Origin: Fistulifera solaris | Lineage: Eukaryota > Bacillariophyta > Bacillariophyceae > Naviculales > Stauroneidaceae | Direction: 5' to 3' | Length of the DNA: 64,000 nucleotides | NCBI GenBank assembly: GCA_030295235.1 | Contig: AP026162.1 | Span: forward strand, 62,001 to 126,000 | In this document: positions 50,277 to 61,310 of the stretch, piece after piece | How positions within the stretch are numbered: the stretch's first letter is position 1 | Layout of the letters: every line of letters starts with the position of its first letter | Made by a program: the position numbers and the translations under genes | Notes under the pieces: model-generated | What the model was told of the DNA's origin: nothing | The model's database searches: none | The model's input: the letters and a program-made list of their open reading frames with translations, nothing else

Positions 50277-51353
50277 TTATAACCATAAGCATTCGATATT
50301 AATGCGAAATGAATTGACAATGGCTTCTGCCGTGTCCCTTTCTATTCCTCCTGCTTCAAACTTGACCGCATTAATCGAAGTCATCATCATGTACACATCT
50401 CCCGTGGGCGTGACTTCGTAGGCATCCACCAAAGCTCGACGCTCTACCCGCAGTCCATTTCCGGTGACAGTATAGTATTTGATTTGAAAGCGCCGCCGTG
50501 TAGCACACATATCATTGGGACACTCCGTCAATACCTTACTTGACGTGACTTTGTATTCATCCACTTCAACACCTTGGCTTTTCACAATGACTCCTTGCGG
50601 ATCAAAGATACTGCTGCCCATGAACTTCTTGTTGATCGTCGCCAATCGTTCTCCGTCGGGCAATTTGGTGCGCAGCACATAGAGACGATCTCCATTGCGC
50701 TGATCGACGTATGTAATACCTCCTAGAAACTTGTCCAATTGCAACCAATCCGACGGAAATTCAAAGGTAATCGACAGGGATCGCTGTTGCAAATTGCTCG
50801 GTGCAACGACTTGATCGTCGTAACGAAACAAATTCCCCAGAGGACCGGTTCGCGTTAAACGTGGTGTCAAGCCGGGTGCCGCACGGTACGCCCAGGAAGC
50901 AATAGTTCCCTGTTCCTCGACATCCAGAGAAGGACGGTTGCTGGCCGCCAACGATGGTTGTGAACTGGTGGTCGATGAGGTAATTTCTTTGAGTTGATTT
51001 GCTCGTGACGCAGCCGAGCCGTCGTACGCTTTCAGTTGCTCCTTCAATGTAGGATTTCCTCCTCCGCCGTCGGTTCGCAATCCAGAGACGTCAATGCCGG
51101 CAGAAGCGGATTGTGCGGTTATGGTGGAAACCAGGAGAGTAACGGCTGTAATAAAATTGCGACGACTGTACAGGTCGGCTTCTTTTCTGTCCTTTGACAT
51201 AAAAAGAGGCTTTCGTTTGTTGTGTAAAGCATGATGTTTGGAGCATGAGGATGGTTGTGAGAATATTGGATGTGAAAAGCCGTGTGCCGACGGTGCGAAG
51301 AACAAAACGGCGAACCCAACAAGGCGCGTCAGTTTAGGGAGTTCGGAAAGCAT
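50277..51353 (-). CDS. PsbP-domain protein of the thylakoid lumen
   Basis: 358 residues. The targeting region has three parts: a signal peptide (LVGFAVLFFAPSAHG) with Phe directly after it (GFSHPIF), as in heterokont plastid presequences; a basic transit stretch; and a twin-arginine signal (SRRNFITAVTLLVSTITAQS, ending SASA) for Tat export to the lumen. The mature part has the PsbP fold: SITFEFPSDWLQLDKFLGGI, VDQRNGDRLYVLRTKLPDGE, and a late DVYMMMTSINAVKF strand. PsbP and PsbP-like proteins support photosystem II or its assembly. I prefer the ATG at 51353, since the one at 51479 would bury the signal peptide. It diverges from the SANT gene at 51705. Confidence 0.87.
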   Translation of the reverse strand: MLSELPKLTRLVGFAVLFFAPSAHGFSHPIFSQPSSCSKHHALHNKRKPLFMSKDRKEADLYSRRNFITAVTLLVSTITAQSASAGIDVSGLRTDGGGGNPTLKEQLKAYDGSAASRANQLKEITSSTTSSQPSLAASNRPSLDVEEQGTIASWAYRAAPGLTPRLTRTGPLGNLFRYDDQVVAPSNLQQRSLSITFEFPSDWLQLDKFLGGITYVDQRNGDRLYVLRTKLPDGERLATINKKFMGSSIFDPQGVIVKSQGVEVDEYKVTSSKVLTECPNDMCATRRRFQIKYYTVTGNGLRVERRALVDAYEVTPTGDVYMMMTSINAVKFEAGGIERDTAEAIVNSFRINIECLWL

Positions 51354-51704
51354 TTGGAAGAAGGTAAAGTGTAACGTATTATCTTGCTTTTTCTTGGTAT
51401 TGCATTGTTGTGTGGTTAATAATGATAGAAAAGGACATGCCGATCGACGATTATCGACTGACGAATAAGTTTTCGCCATCAGCTCATGGGACTGACCGAA
51501 ATTCCAGTCCCGGTAAATCGTCTGGTAGGCGTCCGTACTGAGTTACCGCACCGCCGCGCTGCGTTTTGCTCGCGTTGACCGTTTTTTATTGCTCTGCAAA
51601 ATGCTTTGCACTCCTTCTTGTTAGAAAAAAGAGAACAACCACGAGCGCTTACATTTATATTGACTTCTCTTTACTCTTATTCTTATCAATTAACGAAAGA
51701 TCTT

Positions 51705-54700
51705 ATGTCGTGGCAAGCAAACAACAACAATAACAACAATAGCAATGATGGCTTTCCCGGTGGGTCGACGCGACGATTTCCTGACATTTCCGAAGAGGGT
51801 GAAATTGGAGAAGAAGAAGGAGAAATTGTCGTAAATTCCAACAATCCTCCTCCGCCGCCTCCTCCGGGGAATCCGAATACTCCGAATAGTTTGCATCGCA
51901 GTATCAGTAACGCATCGGCGTCGGGTGCACCGGTACCGCCGTTTGCTCGGAGAGGACGGCGGCCCTCGTGGGGCGGTAATCCAGTAGGGGGAGGTCCTGT
52001 CGGAGGCGGTAGAGGGATTGCTGGAAGAGGAGGAATACCACCGCCGTTTGCGGGACGCGGTAGAGCTATGGGTATTCGACATGGTTCATTCACGGGGTCC
52101 GTTCCTCCGTTAACTCCTCCGCCGCCACAACAAGTTCGTAGTCAATCCTTTGCCGGATTTCAAAGCAGCGCTAGTGCAAGTAATCCAGGAATGATGCAGC
52201 GACGACCGACGGATCCCAGATTTCGAAGCGAGGGTGGAGCGACGGCCGCTTTGGCGCGTTCCGGCAGTTTCTCTCAGCAAGACACCAACGCCTCGGTACT
52301 CACGTCGTCCTACAGTAGTTTAGCAGAACTGGCGAACCCGCATGCGGAAATGCTTTCTCGATCAACATCGACAAGTGCTGTAGCCGAGACGCGGCCGCGG
52401 GAACCGTCGTTCCATGACGAGGCCTTTTCGAGGAGTAATGCTCCTCCGCCACCGGCTGACTCCTACCGTGCTTTGGAGGGAGATGCTCCCGATCGATATG
52501 CGCCTTTGTCAAATTCTCGTCAAGAAGGAAATGCGTTTGCTTCGCGAAACTCTTGGTCCGATGCGCCTCCATTTCGTGAGCAAGAAGGGCCGCACCGGGA
52601 TCTTCCAGCATTTCCTCGTCAGCAGGGAGGGGCACGTTGTGACGTTCCGCCATTCCGTGATCCTCCGTTTCGTGAAGCGTCCTTGCAGGAGTCTTCGTCG
52701 TGGCGAGGAAATGACGGTTCTGCTGATGCGGGCTTTGTCCCGCGTCAAATTCGCGATGGACTTCCTTTGTCTCGGTCTATTTCCGAGCCGGTTGTTGCTC
52801 AGCATGCGGAGACTACCGCCATTGGCAGTAATTTCCCCGTCCTCCTCCTCCACCCCCAGTGCAAGGCGGTGGATATCGTGGCTTCCGGAACGACTTTCGT
52901 GGGGAGCATCCGTCCGACTTTCCTAGACGTTCACCACCGCATCGGGGTCGGCCCATGTTTGCGGGCCGAGGAACTGGTCCTCCGCCCCCGAGCATTTCCC
53001 GAAACAGTTCTTTTGGTGCACCGCCTCCGCCATTACAATCCGCAAACCCGTTCACAGCAAGACGACTGGATCCTCGTTTGCAAAGCGAAAGTTCTCACAA
53101 TGTCGACGCATATCCTCCGCCTATGAGTACAGTCGACGAAGAAGGCGAAGTTCATGGCGATGGCTCAAGCAGCACCTCTCCGTTCCGAAAATCTTCCTTT
53201 TCGTCGAATTCGCAGTTGCCTTCCGAATCCTTTGGACGAAGTGGCGAGCAGCCGTCTCAGAGTTCTACTGCAGGCTCGCCACAACCGAGGAAAGCTGTTG
53301 TACTTACTCTTTTCCAACCTTCGCCGGGCTCGTCTCTTCTACCTCCAGCTCCTGTTATCTTAGAAACAGTTGAAGACGCTCCGTTATTGACTACGGCACT
53401 GGAAAATGATGAGGATGCCGACCGTGCCGAAAAAGTCGTTGGATATGTCAGTGAGCTTTTAAACAATAGTAACCCAAAGTCAAGTGACCCGGGAACCGTC
53501 AGCGAACTACCAAAGAAGCACTTGATCCTTAGAGCAGTCTCTCTGATGGACGGCAAGATGAAGAGTAAGCAAAGCGATGTAGAGTCCAAGGAAACAGAGC
53601 TAGAGTTGCAGCTAAAAACAGACGCAGAGCTTTTTGAAAAAGCACGGAACGAAGCTGCCGCCGAAGCCGAACGGAAAAACATGGAGCAGTTGCAACTTGA
53701 AAAGATACCGACGATACAGAAACTGCTGAGCTCGAAGCTGAACTTGAAATTATTATGAAAGAGCGGAGAGGCGTGTTTGAAAATGAAGTCGCGGTGGAGG
53801 AAATCTTGACAATTACATCGGCAATGGCTGATGACATTCGCGTGAAACGTGAAGAGGAATTGAAACAGCAGATCAAGATAGCTACAGGATCATTTGACAA
53901 GGATATTGAAAGTACTCGTTGTCAGCTTGACGAGCTCCGTGAGGAGCTGGCGAAGACTAAGGCTCAACTCGTCGCCGCTGAGGTTGAACATGAGGAAAAG
54001 TCCAAAGTAGAAGAAGCGAAGCGCAAACCCAAAGACACTCAACAGTCTCGCAACTTGGTAACCAACATCATTGCAGAAAATAAACGTCGTGCAGCAGAAG
54101 CTAATGTGTCTGTTTTCTCGGCGGTTGTTTCTGAGGATGAAAATCAGGTGGACAAATTAGCAATGTATGGAGCGCTTGACGAGGCGAAAGATCCAAAGTT
54201 CGGAAAGACTAGCGCAGAGTGGGCTACGCTGACGCAGCAAGTCGGCGGCTTAGCGGATGCTCTGTACCACGAACCGGAAGAAACTCCGTTTTTTACAAGA
54301 AATCAAGAGACGCACGCCGCAATGGAACCCTTGATAAAAGAGTTTGTTCGGGATACACAAACGCTCCTCACCAAACATTGGACCACGTTGGCCGAGGAAT
54401 ACGAATTTCGCTCCAAGGCTTACAAGAGGACACGTAAAGAAAACGAAAAGAAGGGAAAGCAGCGAAACTCAATGATGGCAAGGACATCGATCATCGCACG
54501 TACCGTGATGCCTATGCTCGAGTCAACTGGTTCTCCTGGAGCAGCCGCAGGTCGTACCTCTACTAATCCATATCGACGTGCCAGAAGAGGAAATGAAGTT
54601 CGATCCGAATATGAACAAGAGCAGATTATTGCTGAGATTGCGGCCAAAGAGGCTATGGAGAAACGGATCGCGTTTGGCGGATGCAAAACGCCGAGGCAAA

Positions 54701-56424
54701 TTGGGGCTGTTGAACGGCAGTTGACAGCTAACTTTTACAATACCTTCACCGCGCAAAAGGTGGATGTCGTGGAGCAAGAAAAGTTGTGCGCTATGGAGAA
54801 TATGTGGACCGACACCGAAAAGTGCATCTTTTTGGACAGATTTCTACAGCATCCGAAAGACTTTCGAAAGATTGCATCCTTTCTACGGAACAAAACCACT
54901 CGTGATTGTATCAAGTTTTATTACGATTCAAAGCAAACGGTTTCCTATAAGGGGGCACTTAAAGAGCATATTATGCGAAGAAAGCGACGAGGAGAGTACC
55001 ACGTGTGGGACGCAACGATTCAGGCAGCTCTATCGGTGGGGGCTGTGGTAAAAGCGGGGACCGACGAAGAAAATCCATTGGTATTCTCGCTTCCTGAAAA
55101 TGATTGCACCTACAATACTCGCGATTTACATCCTCTGAAACGGGAAGTGTTTGACTTGATGGAAGTCAATGAAGAAGAGGCTGCAAAATTTCAAGTTAAG
55201 CAAGACAAAGAAGCAAAGTCAAAGTCTTCCAAGTCAAAGAAGCGCAAAGTACCCGATCTATTTCTACTGGAACCAGAACAGCGCAAGTACCTTCGACCCG
55301 ATACGCCTGAACAATCTGTTGAAGAAAAGCCTATGAAGAAATCGTTGAGCAAGGCGAGTGTTGCTGACTCTTTTCCTGTTTCAATGACCGATGAGCAGCC
55401 GAGTCACGCCCGAAAGTCGACGTCAAAGAAATGGACCGCGGCTGAAAAGAAAATCTTTCTGGAGACAGTCGAGAAAAACGGTAGGAACTGGAAGATTCTA
55501 GAAGATGCAATCGGAAGCAAATCGATTTCACAGATCAAAAACTACTACTACGATTGGAAGAAGGGTGGTAAGGAGAAGCCGGAGAAGAGGGGTTCCAAAA
55601 CCGAGCACGCAATTGATGGGAAAATAGATGCATCGCAGATTGAAGATGGCGACATTGCGAGTCCGATACCAAAGAGAGCGGTATCAGCACAAGCCAGTTC
55701 TCCCCTACCAGACCAGCCATCTGCTGAGAACAGGGAGCATCTCGGTCTTCCGATGCACCTGCAGCAAAATTCTCCGTTTTCGCAGCCCTCTGCCAACATA
55801 CCGTTGAATGCGCACTCACTATCCGGCCTGTCACCAAGCTTTCAAATGCCAGGTGCGCCTGATATTTTAACACAGTTGCGTCAAATGCAACTTGAACGTT
55901 CTAGATCTCGTTCTGGAACGTCTTCTCCTGAATTGACTGCGGATATATGGGCTCAAATTCAGCTGCTACAGTCTCAACAACATCAACTAAGTCGTGAAGA
56001 TGCTTTTCGGGCACTTGTCCAGCAGCAACATCATCAACAGCAACAGCAACAGTTGTCGGGTCTTCTTCCTTTCTTACAACAACAACAGCTTCAGCAGCAC
56101 CCACATGGAGCCTCTATTAACGATTGGAACAACGACCAGCAGTTGCAAAGCTTGATTCTTCAAAATATGAGGGGATTAGGTCTAGGCGGTGGAGGGGGGA
56201 ATGGGGCACTTCATCAACTGGCTTTGGCTGGGCTTTCTGGCTTGCCTGGGGTACCACACGCGCCTCAAGATCCACAGCAAATTGCATTGCAGCATCTCCT
56301 CGCCTTGCAACAGCAAAATCATTCACGACCGGAACCATCGAATACCGATGCCTTAGCGCTTCTTGCAAGAGCTCTTTCGGAAGGAAGGAATAACTTTTCA
56401 GATCCTGGAAACAATAATCCGTAA
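51705..56424 (+). CDS. NCoR/SMRT/Snt1-like SANT-domain corepressor
   Basis: About 1573 residues. The N-terminal third is low-complexity (poly-Asn, PPPPPPP, GGxxGGRGxxGRGG, Ser/Arg/Pro). A coiled-coil region follows (RVKREEELKQQIKIATGSFD, CQLDELREELAKTKAQLVAA). There are two SANT domains: WTDTEKCIFLDRFLQHPKDF..CIKFYYDSK, preceded by the conserved AMENMW, and KWTAAEKKIFLETVEKNGRN..IKNYYYDWKK. The tail is Gln-rich. Spacing and sequence of the two SANTs match NCoR, SMRT and yeast Snt1, the scaffold of HDAC3/Set3-type deacetylase complexes, in which SANT1 activates the enzyme. Two one-base breaks lie in C4 (52835-52838) and A4 (53700-53703); one more base at each gives an open frame. There are no introns. 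Confidence 0.82.
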
Positions 56425-56467
56425 TAATACGCAAGAATAATAATCGTAATCTCAGTATTTACTAGAA

Positions 56468-57268
56468 TTAGTTGAGGACTTGGAGTTGGTCGCCAAGGGT
56501 AAGATGAGCCGATTCATCAATGGCCGCATAAATTCCCAGAAAAGGCCCATGCTCGGGAAAGTATTCGGTCAAAAGTTTAGGGACGTCAATGATTGTGGTA
56601 GGATCTTTCGGGTCCACGCTGACACCGTCGCAGCGCACCGTCTTGCTCAGCACAGTGAGACGCAGTTGATTATTGTTCGACACGAGTGTCTTTCCAACCC
56701 ATGAAAATTCAGCTCACGCTGGTGCATTTTGAATGACAATGTTCGGACGAAAGCGTGAAGCATTCAAACGCATCCCCGTTTTCTTTGCAACATCATCTAC
56801 GGTGGCTTGATTGACAATGTGTACGACGCGGCTATCATTACGATTTTTGATTCCAGAACTCGTGTTACCGAAATGAAATGTTTCTGACTGAATGCATTTG
56901 ACTTTCTCACCGGATAAATTGCTCATGTAGAATGCTAATTGTTCGCGTCCTTGCTCGGTCGTAAGGTCGACGGGGCCTAAAACACATTCTTGGGTCTCCC
57001 GAGATCTTAATTCTAACATTCCATTTTGATAGGAAGAATGTAAAGAAGCCAAGAGTCGAGGCTGAGTAAAAGCGCAGAGAAAGTTGTCTTTATGTAGCCA
57101 TTCTCCTTCGGGCCATTCTCTGGATGCTTTCAAGAGGGCGTATCGTCGATCATCAGGGAAACGGCCTGACGACAAGTCTACGGATGTCAAAGGATCACCC
57201 GACAATCCTTTGACGGCGTAACGATACAGTTCTGTAACTGAGAATGCTTCGTTGGGATATAATATCAT
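56468..57268 (-). CDS. MOSC-domain molybdenum cofactor-binding protein, interrupted by TGA
   Basis: A 267-codon frame with a MOSC_N domain (VTELYRYAVKGLSGDPLTSV, DRRYALLKA) and a MOSC domain (SRVVHIVNQATVDDVAKKTG, MRLNASRFRPNIVIQNAPA, then AEFSWVGKTL and CDGVSVDPKDP). This is the arrangement of mARC/YcbX-type amidoxime reductases that carry the Moco sulfur ligand on Cys. An in-frame TGA at 56714-56716 falls between NAPA and AEFSW, where relatives usually have a tryptophan or similar residue; one base change from TGG explains it. No frame shift is involved. The copy may be a recent nonsense allele, a base error, or read through. The essential C-terminal part lies after the stop. Confidence 0.75.
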
Positions 57269-58177
57269 CTTTCATTTCGTTGATGATGAATAATTATCCA
57301 TAATACGGACCACTTCGTTATTTTTTTTTTAAAAAAAATAATTGTGTATCAGGTATCAGATGCGTCATGGTGGCGGATTTTTTTCTTTACTTTCACTATA
57401 GGCTAAAGTGTTACTTTACGGCAATCACGACTGCATTTCAGTCCGACTGCTATCCATCTTCAATTCGTTCTGCAATCATTCTGCACTAGACCCTATGATC
57501 GATTGAAAACGATGAAACTGCCTGGCACCATCAGCATCATTTGAAACACCGAGCTTCGATTGTCAATGTCGAAATATTGTTTGTGGATCGATCGCGTTCG
57601 AATTCACTATAGGATCAAGTGTTGGTTCACCATAACAAGACTGAAAATCAATCACGAAAAATCTTTCTCGAAGGGGGAGGAGTCCCGAGCTGGTCCTGAG
57701 TCCCGACACGTCACATGAATGCAAGATGCAAGATGAAAGTTCTACAGTTTCTTCGTTTCTTCCCAGTTTTTCTACACTTTATATCTTTTCGAAAACGGCA
57801 TACAGGGTTCTGGGGAGTACTTTCTACCCTATACGCAACGCTTGTCGATCTACGATTCGATAGAAGAAAGTAGAGAGCGTTTCTCGATCCTCTATTTCCA
57901 GAAGACAACGAAAACTCAGAAATCCTTTGGATGCTATCACCTCGACTGTACTCTGGAAGAACAAAGAAGGACAAGGCGGAGAAGCGCACGAGAGATGCGC
58001 TCGTTTGGCTCTCGCTCTCGTCGCGCAACGCAGGCCAAAAAATAATTATTTCTTGCGACACCAGGTACGTTGCCTTCCATTGCCTTATTCCTTGAACTAC
58101 CAAGTAAGTTGTAAACGAAATTCCCTTTCGTCCTCGATGTCGCGGAGGCTCGACTCGATCCAAAGACTTCTTTCGCA
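57269..58177. other. Intergenic region between divergent genes
   Basis: About 0.9 kb. A T9/A7 junction lies near 57320-57340. The word TCACGACTGCATTTCAGTC (57425-57443) is shared with 24759-24777. Short frames on both strands from 57711 to 58248 have no domain and lie beside the kinase start. Confidence 0.45.
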
Positions 58178-59467
58178 ATGCGCCGAACTCGTCGGGGATC
58201 GCACGAAGCCGTGACATTATCGAAACGCAAAGTCTGGAACAAAGCCATGGCAATCGAGCGCGTTCGTCAAGTTGTCGGGACTGGTACACCACTCGATCTA
58301 GCGGCATTCGATAAGAAGGAACTTTTGTTAGGGAAAATTCTGGGCCGAGGAAGCTTTTCTGTTGTAGAAGAAATCACTTCTATCTGTTTTTTGGCGAATT
58401 CATCGTCATTCACCAGTCAGCATCGCAAGGAACTTCGTCTCAAAGAAGAGGAACGGAACTTTTTAGCACAACACTGTCTTCGATCGTCGGGACACGGTCG
58501 TCCTTCGCCGCGATACGCTCTCAAGCGGCTGCAGACGAACGGCGACTGGAATGGTGTGGCAGATTTAGTCATCGAATCCCATTTCTTGCGACGCTTGCAA
58601 CATCCCAATCTCATCAAGATTAGAGCTGTTGCCGTGGGAGATACCTTTCATCTAGACTTTTTCCTGGTTTTGGATCGATTGTATTGTACATTACAAACGA
58701 AATTACGGCAATGGAAGAGAGATGAACGGAATTGGTGGAATTGTCGACGCACATCCAACATGGGAGAACGCTTGATTGCTGCGTATCATCTGGGATCAGC
58801 GTTGCAATATTTACACGAACAGCGCATTTGTCATCGTGATATCAAACCAGAAAATTGCGGTTTTGACATTGTAAGCATTGATCGATGTCGAGCAGTCGAT
58901 ATGATTTCCTTCTCACACACATTGTTCCCGTCTCTGTTGCAGCGCGGTGACATTAAAATTTTTGACCTCGGTCTGGCGCGGGAAATGAGAAATCCGAATG
59001 CGGATGGAACTTACAATCTCTCCCACATGACTGGAACGCTACGATTCATGGCTCCGGAAGTCTTTCAGGAAGGCAAGTCCTACAATGAGCTTTGTGATGT
59101 CTACTCGTTTGCTATTTTGTTGTGGCAAATGATTGTACTAGAACAACCGTTCCGACACATGAATGATGAACAGACGTTCGTCAAGATTGTCTTTGAGAAA
59201 CATGGTCGGCCGGATCTCACCAAGGTGCATCCACCGCGGTGTCAAGCGTTACTCAAAAAAGCTTGGCATGCTGTACCTAGTGAGCGCCCTTCGATGTCGG
59301 AAGTTTGCTCGGATTTGCGACGCATGACCATGGAAATTGAATTTGGTGAAAGCGGTGATTTCGAAACAGCCAGTCGACGATCGACTTTCATCTATGACGA
59401 AACTGAGAGCGGGTATATCATGGAAAACCTGAGTGACGGAAGCTCGAAAAAGTCCGCCAATAAGTGA
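58178..59467 (+). CDS. Protein kinase, TKL-like
   Basis: 405 residues from exons 58178-58870 and 58943-59467. The 72-nt intron (GTAAGC..TGCAG) is a multiple of three and free of stops, so the unspliced message is also open; removing it joins ENCGFDI to RGDIKIFDLGLA, the expected kinase spacing. Motifs: glycine loop LGRGSFSVVEE, then an insert of about 50 residues, VAIK-type lysine in YALKRLQ, HRDIKPEN catalytic loop, DLG in place of DFG, TLRFMAPEV activation segment, and DVYSFAILLWQMI. TKL or dual-specificity kinase is the best guess. All catalytic residues needed for activity are present. The acidic C-terminal tail is unassigned. Confidence 0.87.
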   Translation: MRRTRRGSHEAVTLSKRKVWNKAMAIERVRQVVGTGTPLDLAAFDKKELLLGKILGRGSFSVVEEITSICFLANSSSFTSQHRKELRLKEEERNFLAQHCLRSSGHGRPSPRYALKRLQTNGDWNGVADLVIESHFLRRLQHPNLIKIRAVAVGDTFHLDFFLVLDRLYCTLQTKLRQWKRDERNWWNCRRTSNMGERLIAAYHLGSALQYLHEQRICHRDIKPENCGFDIVSIDRCRAVDMISFSHTLFPSLLQRGDIKIFDLGLAREMRNPNADGTYNLSHMTGTLRFMAPEVFQEGKSYNELCDVYSFAILLWQMIVLEQPFRHMNDEQTFVKIVFEKHGRPDLTKVHPPRCQALLKKAWHAVPSERPSMSEVCSDLRRMTMEIEFGESGDFETASRRSTFIYDETESGYIMENLSDGSSKKSANK

Positions 59468-60008
59468 GAGACAATGGATGTTCGCACACCATTTTGAATA
59501 CAGAATTTTGATTCCTCGTGAGAAAGAAATGAATAATTCATTTTAGTTTTGATAGAAACGATAAACAATATTAGCTTGATTGCTTAGAAGCTACCCAGTT
59601 GTAATTTGACGACTCGATGAACCTAACTTTGGAACGCAAAAAAATGGCGTGAGCCGTTGATCCGGTCGGCTTTCGGCCTCTTCCTACTCTTCACTATCCA
59701 ACCTTGTTTTCCGTTCATGATTCCCGTGGACGAAGTTGAAAACCGGGTGGATAATTATTACACTACAACTTAAATGTAAATTACTTTTAATCAAATAGTC
59801 ACTATCCGCGCCAGCCGTTCCACTGATTGGACAAAAACGAAATAACAACGCGCATTTCTCAAATTTTCGCAACGCACCGTGTTCACGGCTTTATTTTCTC
59901 CTCCGCTCGCCTTCTGCGTCCATTTCGATCGCGTGGCTAAGCAGGAAGGCGAACCCTTCATTATGCATTCGAGAAACTAGAACATAATATAATTTCAGTT
60001 TCACTAGA
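59468..60008. other. Intergenic region, nothing recognised
   Basis: About 540 bp between two genes on the same strand. It should contain the terminator of the kinase gene and the promoter of the glycosyltransferase gene. No repeats or RNA genes were seen. Confidence 0.4.
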
Positions 60009-61310
60009 ATGTCGGCTGGTTTAGGAACTTCCAAACGACGAACGGTGGGCGCTAGTTCTTCCGCTGCTTATTTGTTTTCGAAAGTCAAAGTCCCTTCCAC
60101 GTCGACACAGTCGGTGCTTCCACTGCGTAGAAGAAGAATGACATCAAGGAAATCACGTCGGAGATTCATCTGGCTACTTACTATCACGGCAATCGCGGCC
60201 TGCTTTCTTGTTTCGTCGGTTTTTCTGAAACATCGGACCGAATCAGCAATATGGCGCAACCCGATGAATGTCGTTCACGTTGTGCAGACTCGTTTTATGC
60301 AATTTCAACCTCAATTATCGCAACTGGGATGGGCACGTTTCTATCTGTTTCGAGCTATTACTTTACCGAGTATGCTGTTGCAGACAAATCAAGATTTTCT
60401 GTGGATTATTCGAGCCGATCCGAATCTCAACAACGAATTGAAAAGTGCCATGAAAGAACTCGTCAAAGACTATCCGAATATTGCATTGAGTGGAAGCAAC
60501 ACAAATCCAGAAGGATTCAAGTGCTCGAATTGTATTGAAGATTTGAAAGATAACCTGTGGTCCGGTAGCTGGGAAATGATAGAATCCTACTGGGAAGCCG
60601 CCAAGACACACACCGTTTTAGAGACGCGCCTAGATGCCGATGATGCACTCTGGCTAGGGTACATTGACTGGATACAAACAAGAGGAAATGTTGAACACTG
60701 GAAGGTTTGGTGTCCTGAAAATCATTTAGAATGGCACAGCGGGCGTGTTTGGCGGAATCGTACGTCAGAAAAGGGCAGTTTGATCGGCCTTCATTTGCCT
60801 CATTGTGTCACCGCTGGACTCACGTGGGGATACGGCGTGGGAACGGATTTGCACGATACGCCTACCCACAAACATGAACAGATTCACAAACACGTTCCCG
60901 CTTGTGCGAAAAATACGACCGATCAATGTCTACTTCGGGTGACTCCACCCGATCAAATGCCGTCGGTGCTGCGCGCTCGAACGCTTACTAGCGCGGGGAT
61001 GGAGCATGTCTTGGCCGATGGAAAGAGCGAAACACCGGCAGAAGAAAGCTTTCGAAAGAAGCTGCGTCATTCGTCGTGGCAAAATTCACAAGAAGAACTT
61101 TTTGAAGGGATGATGTTTGTGTTCGGCATTAGTGATGTCGATTTGCAGGAGACGAAAGAGTTTCTGGAAGATCACAAGGCGGAGATTGCTATGGAGGCGC
61201 TGAAAGGACAATGTACAAAAGGCCATTCATGTAAAAACGAGACTAAATTGTTGCTGAACAATGTCTTGGGTGGGTCGAAAGAAGATGGAATCAATCAAGC
61301 ATCTAAATAG
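60009..61310 (+). CDS. Rhamnosyltransferase-like glycosyltransferase (PF11316-type)
   Basis: 433 residues, type II membrane protein: a basic head (RRRRMTSRKSRRRF), an anchor IWLLTITAIAACFLVSSVFL, then the catalytic domain. Family features are VVHVVQTRFMQFQPQLSQLG, the Rhamno_transf pattern of Arg/Phe and TLPSMLLQTNQDFLWIIRAD, and the LETRLDADDALWLGYIDWIQ segment with its acidic cluster. A later LPHCVTAGLTWGYGVGTDLH helps acceptor or donor binding in relatives. Pairs of Cys (CSNCIEDL; CTKGHSCKN) fit a lumenal, disulfide-bonded protein. Real sugar specificity is unknown. The frame is intact. Confidence 0.75.
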   Translation: MSAGLGTSKRRTVGASSSAAYLFSKVKVPSTSTQSVLPLRRRRMTSRKSRRRFIWLLTITAIAACFLVSSVFLKHRTESAIWRNPMNVVHVVQTRFMQFQPQLSQLGWARFYLFRAITLPSMLLQTNQDFLWIIRADPNLNNELKSAMKELVKDYPNIALSGSNTNPEGFKCSNCIEDLKDNLWSGSWEMIESYWEAAKTHTVLETRLDADDALWLGYIDWIQTRGNVEHWKVWCPENHLEWHSGRVWRNRTSEKGSLIGLHLPHCVTAGLTWGYGVGTDLHDTPTHKHEQIHKHVPACAKNTTDQCLLRVTPPDQMPSVLRARTLTSAGMEHVLADGKSETPAEESFRKKLRHSSWQNSQEELFEGMMFVFGISDVDLQETKEFLEDHKAEIAMEALKGQCTKGHSCKNETKLLLNNVLGGSKEDGINQASK

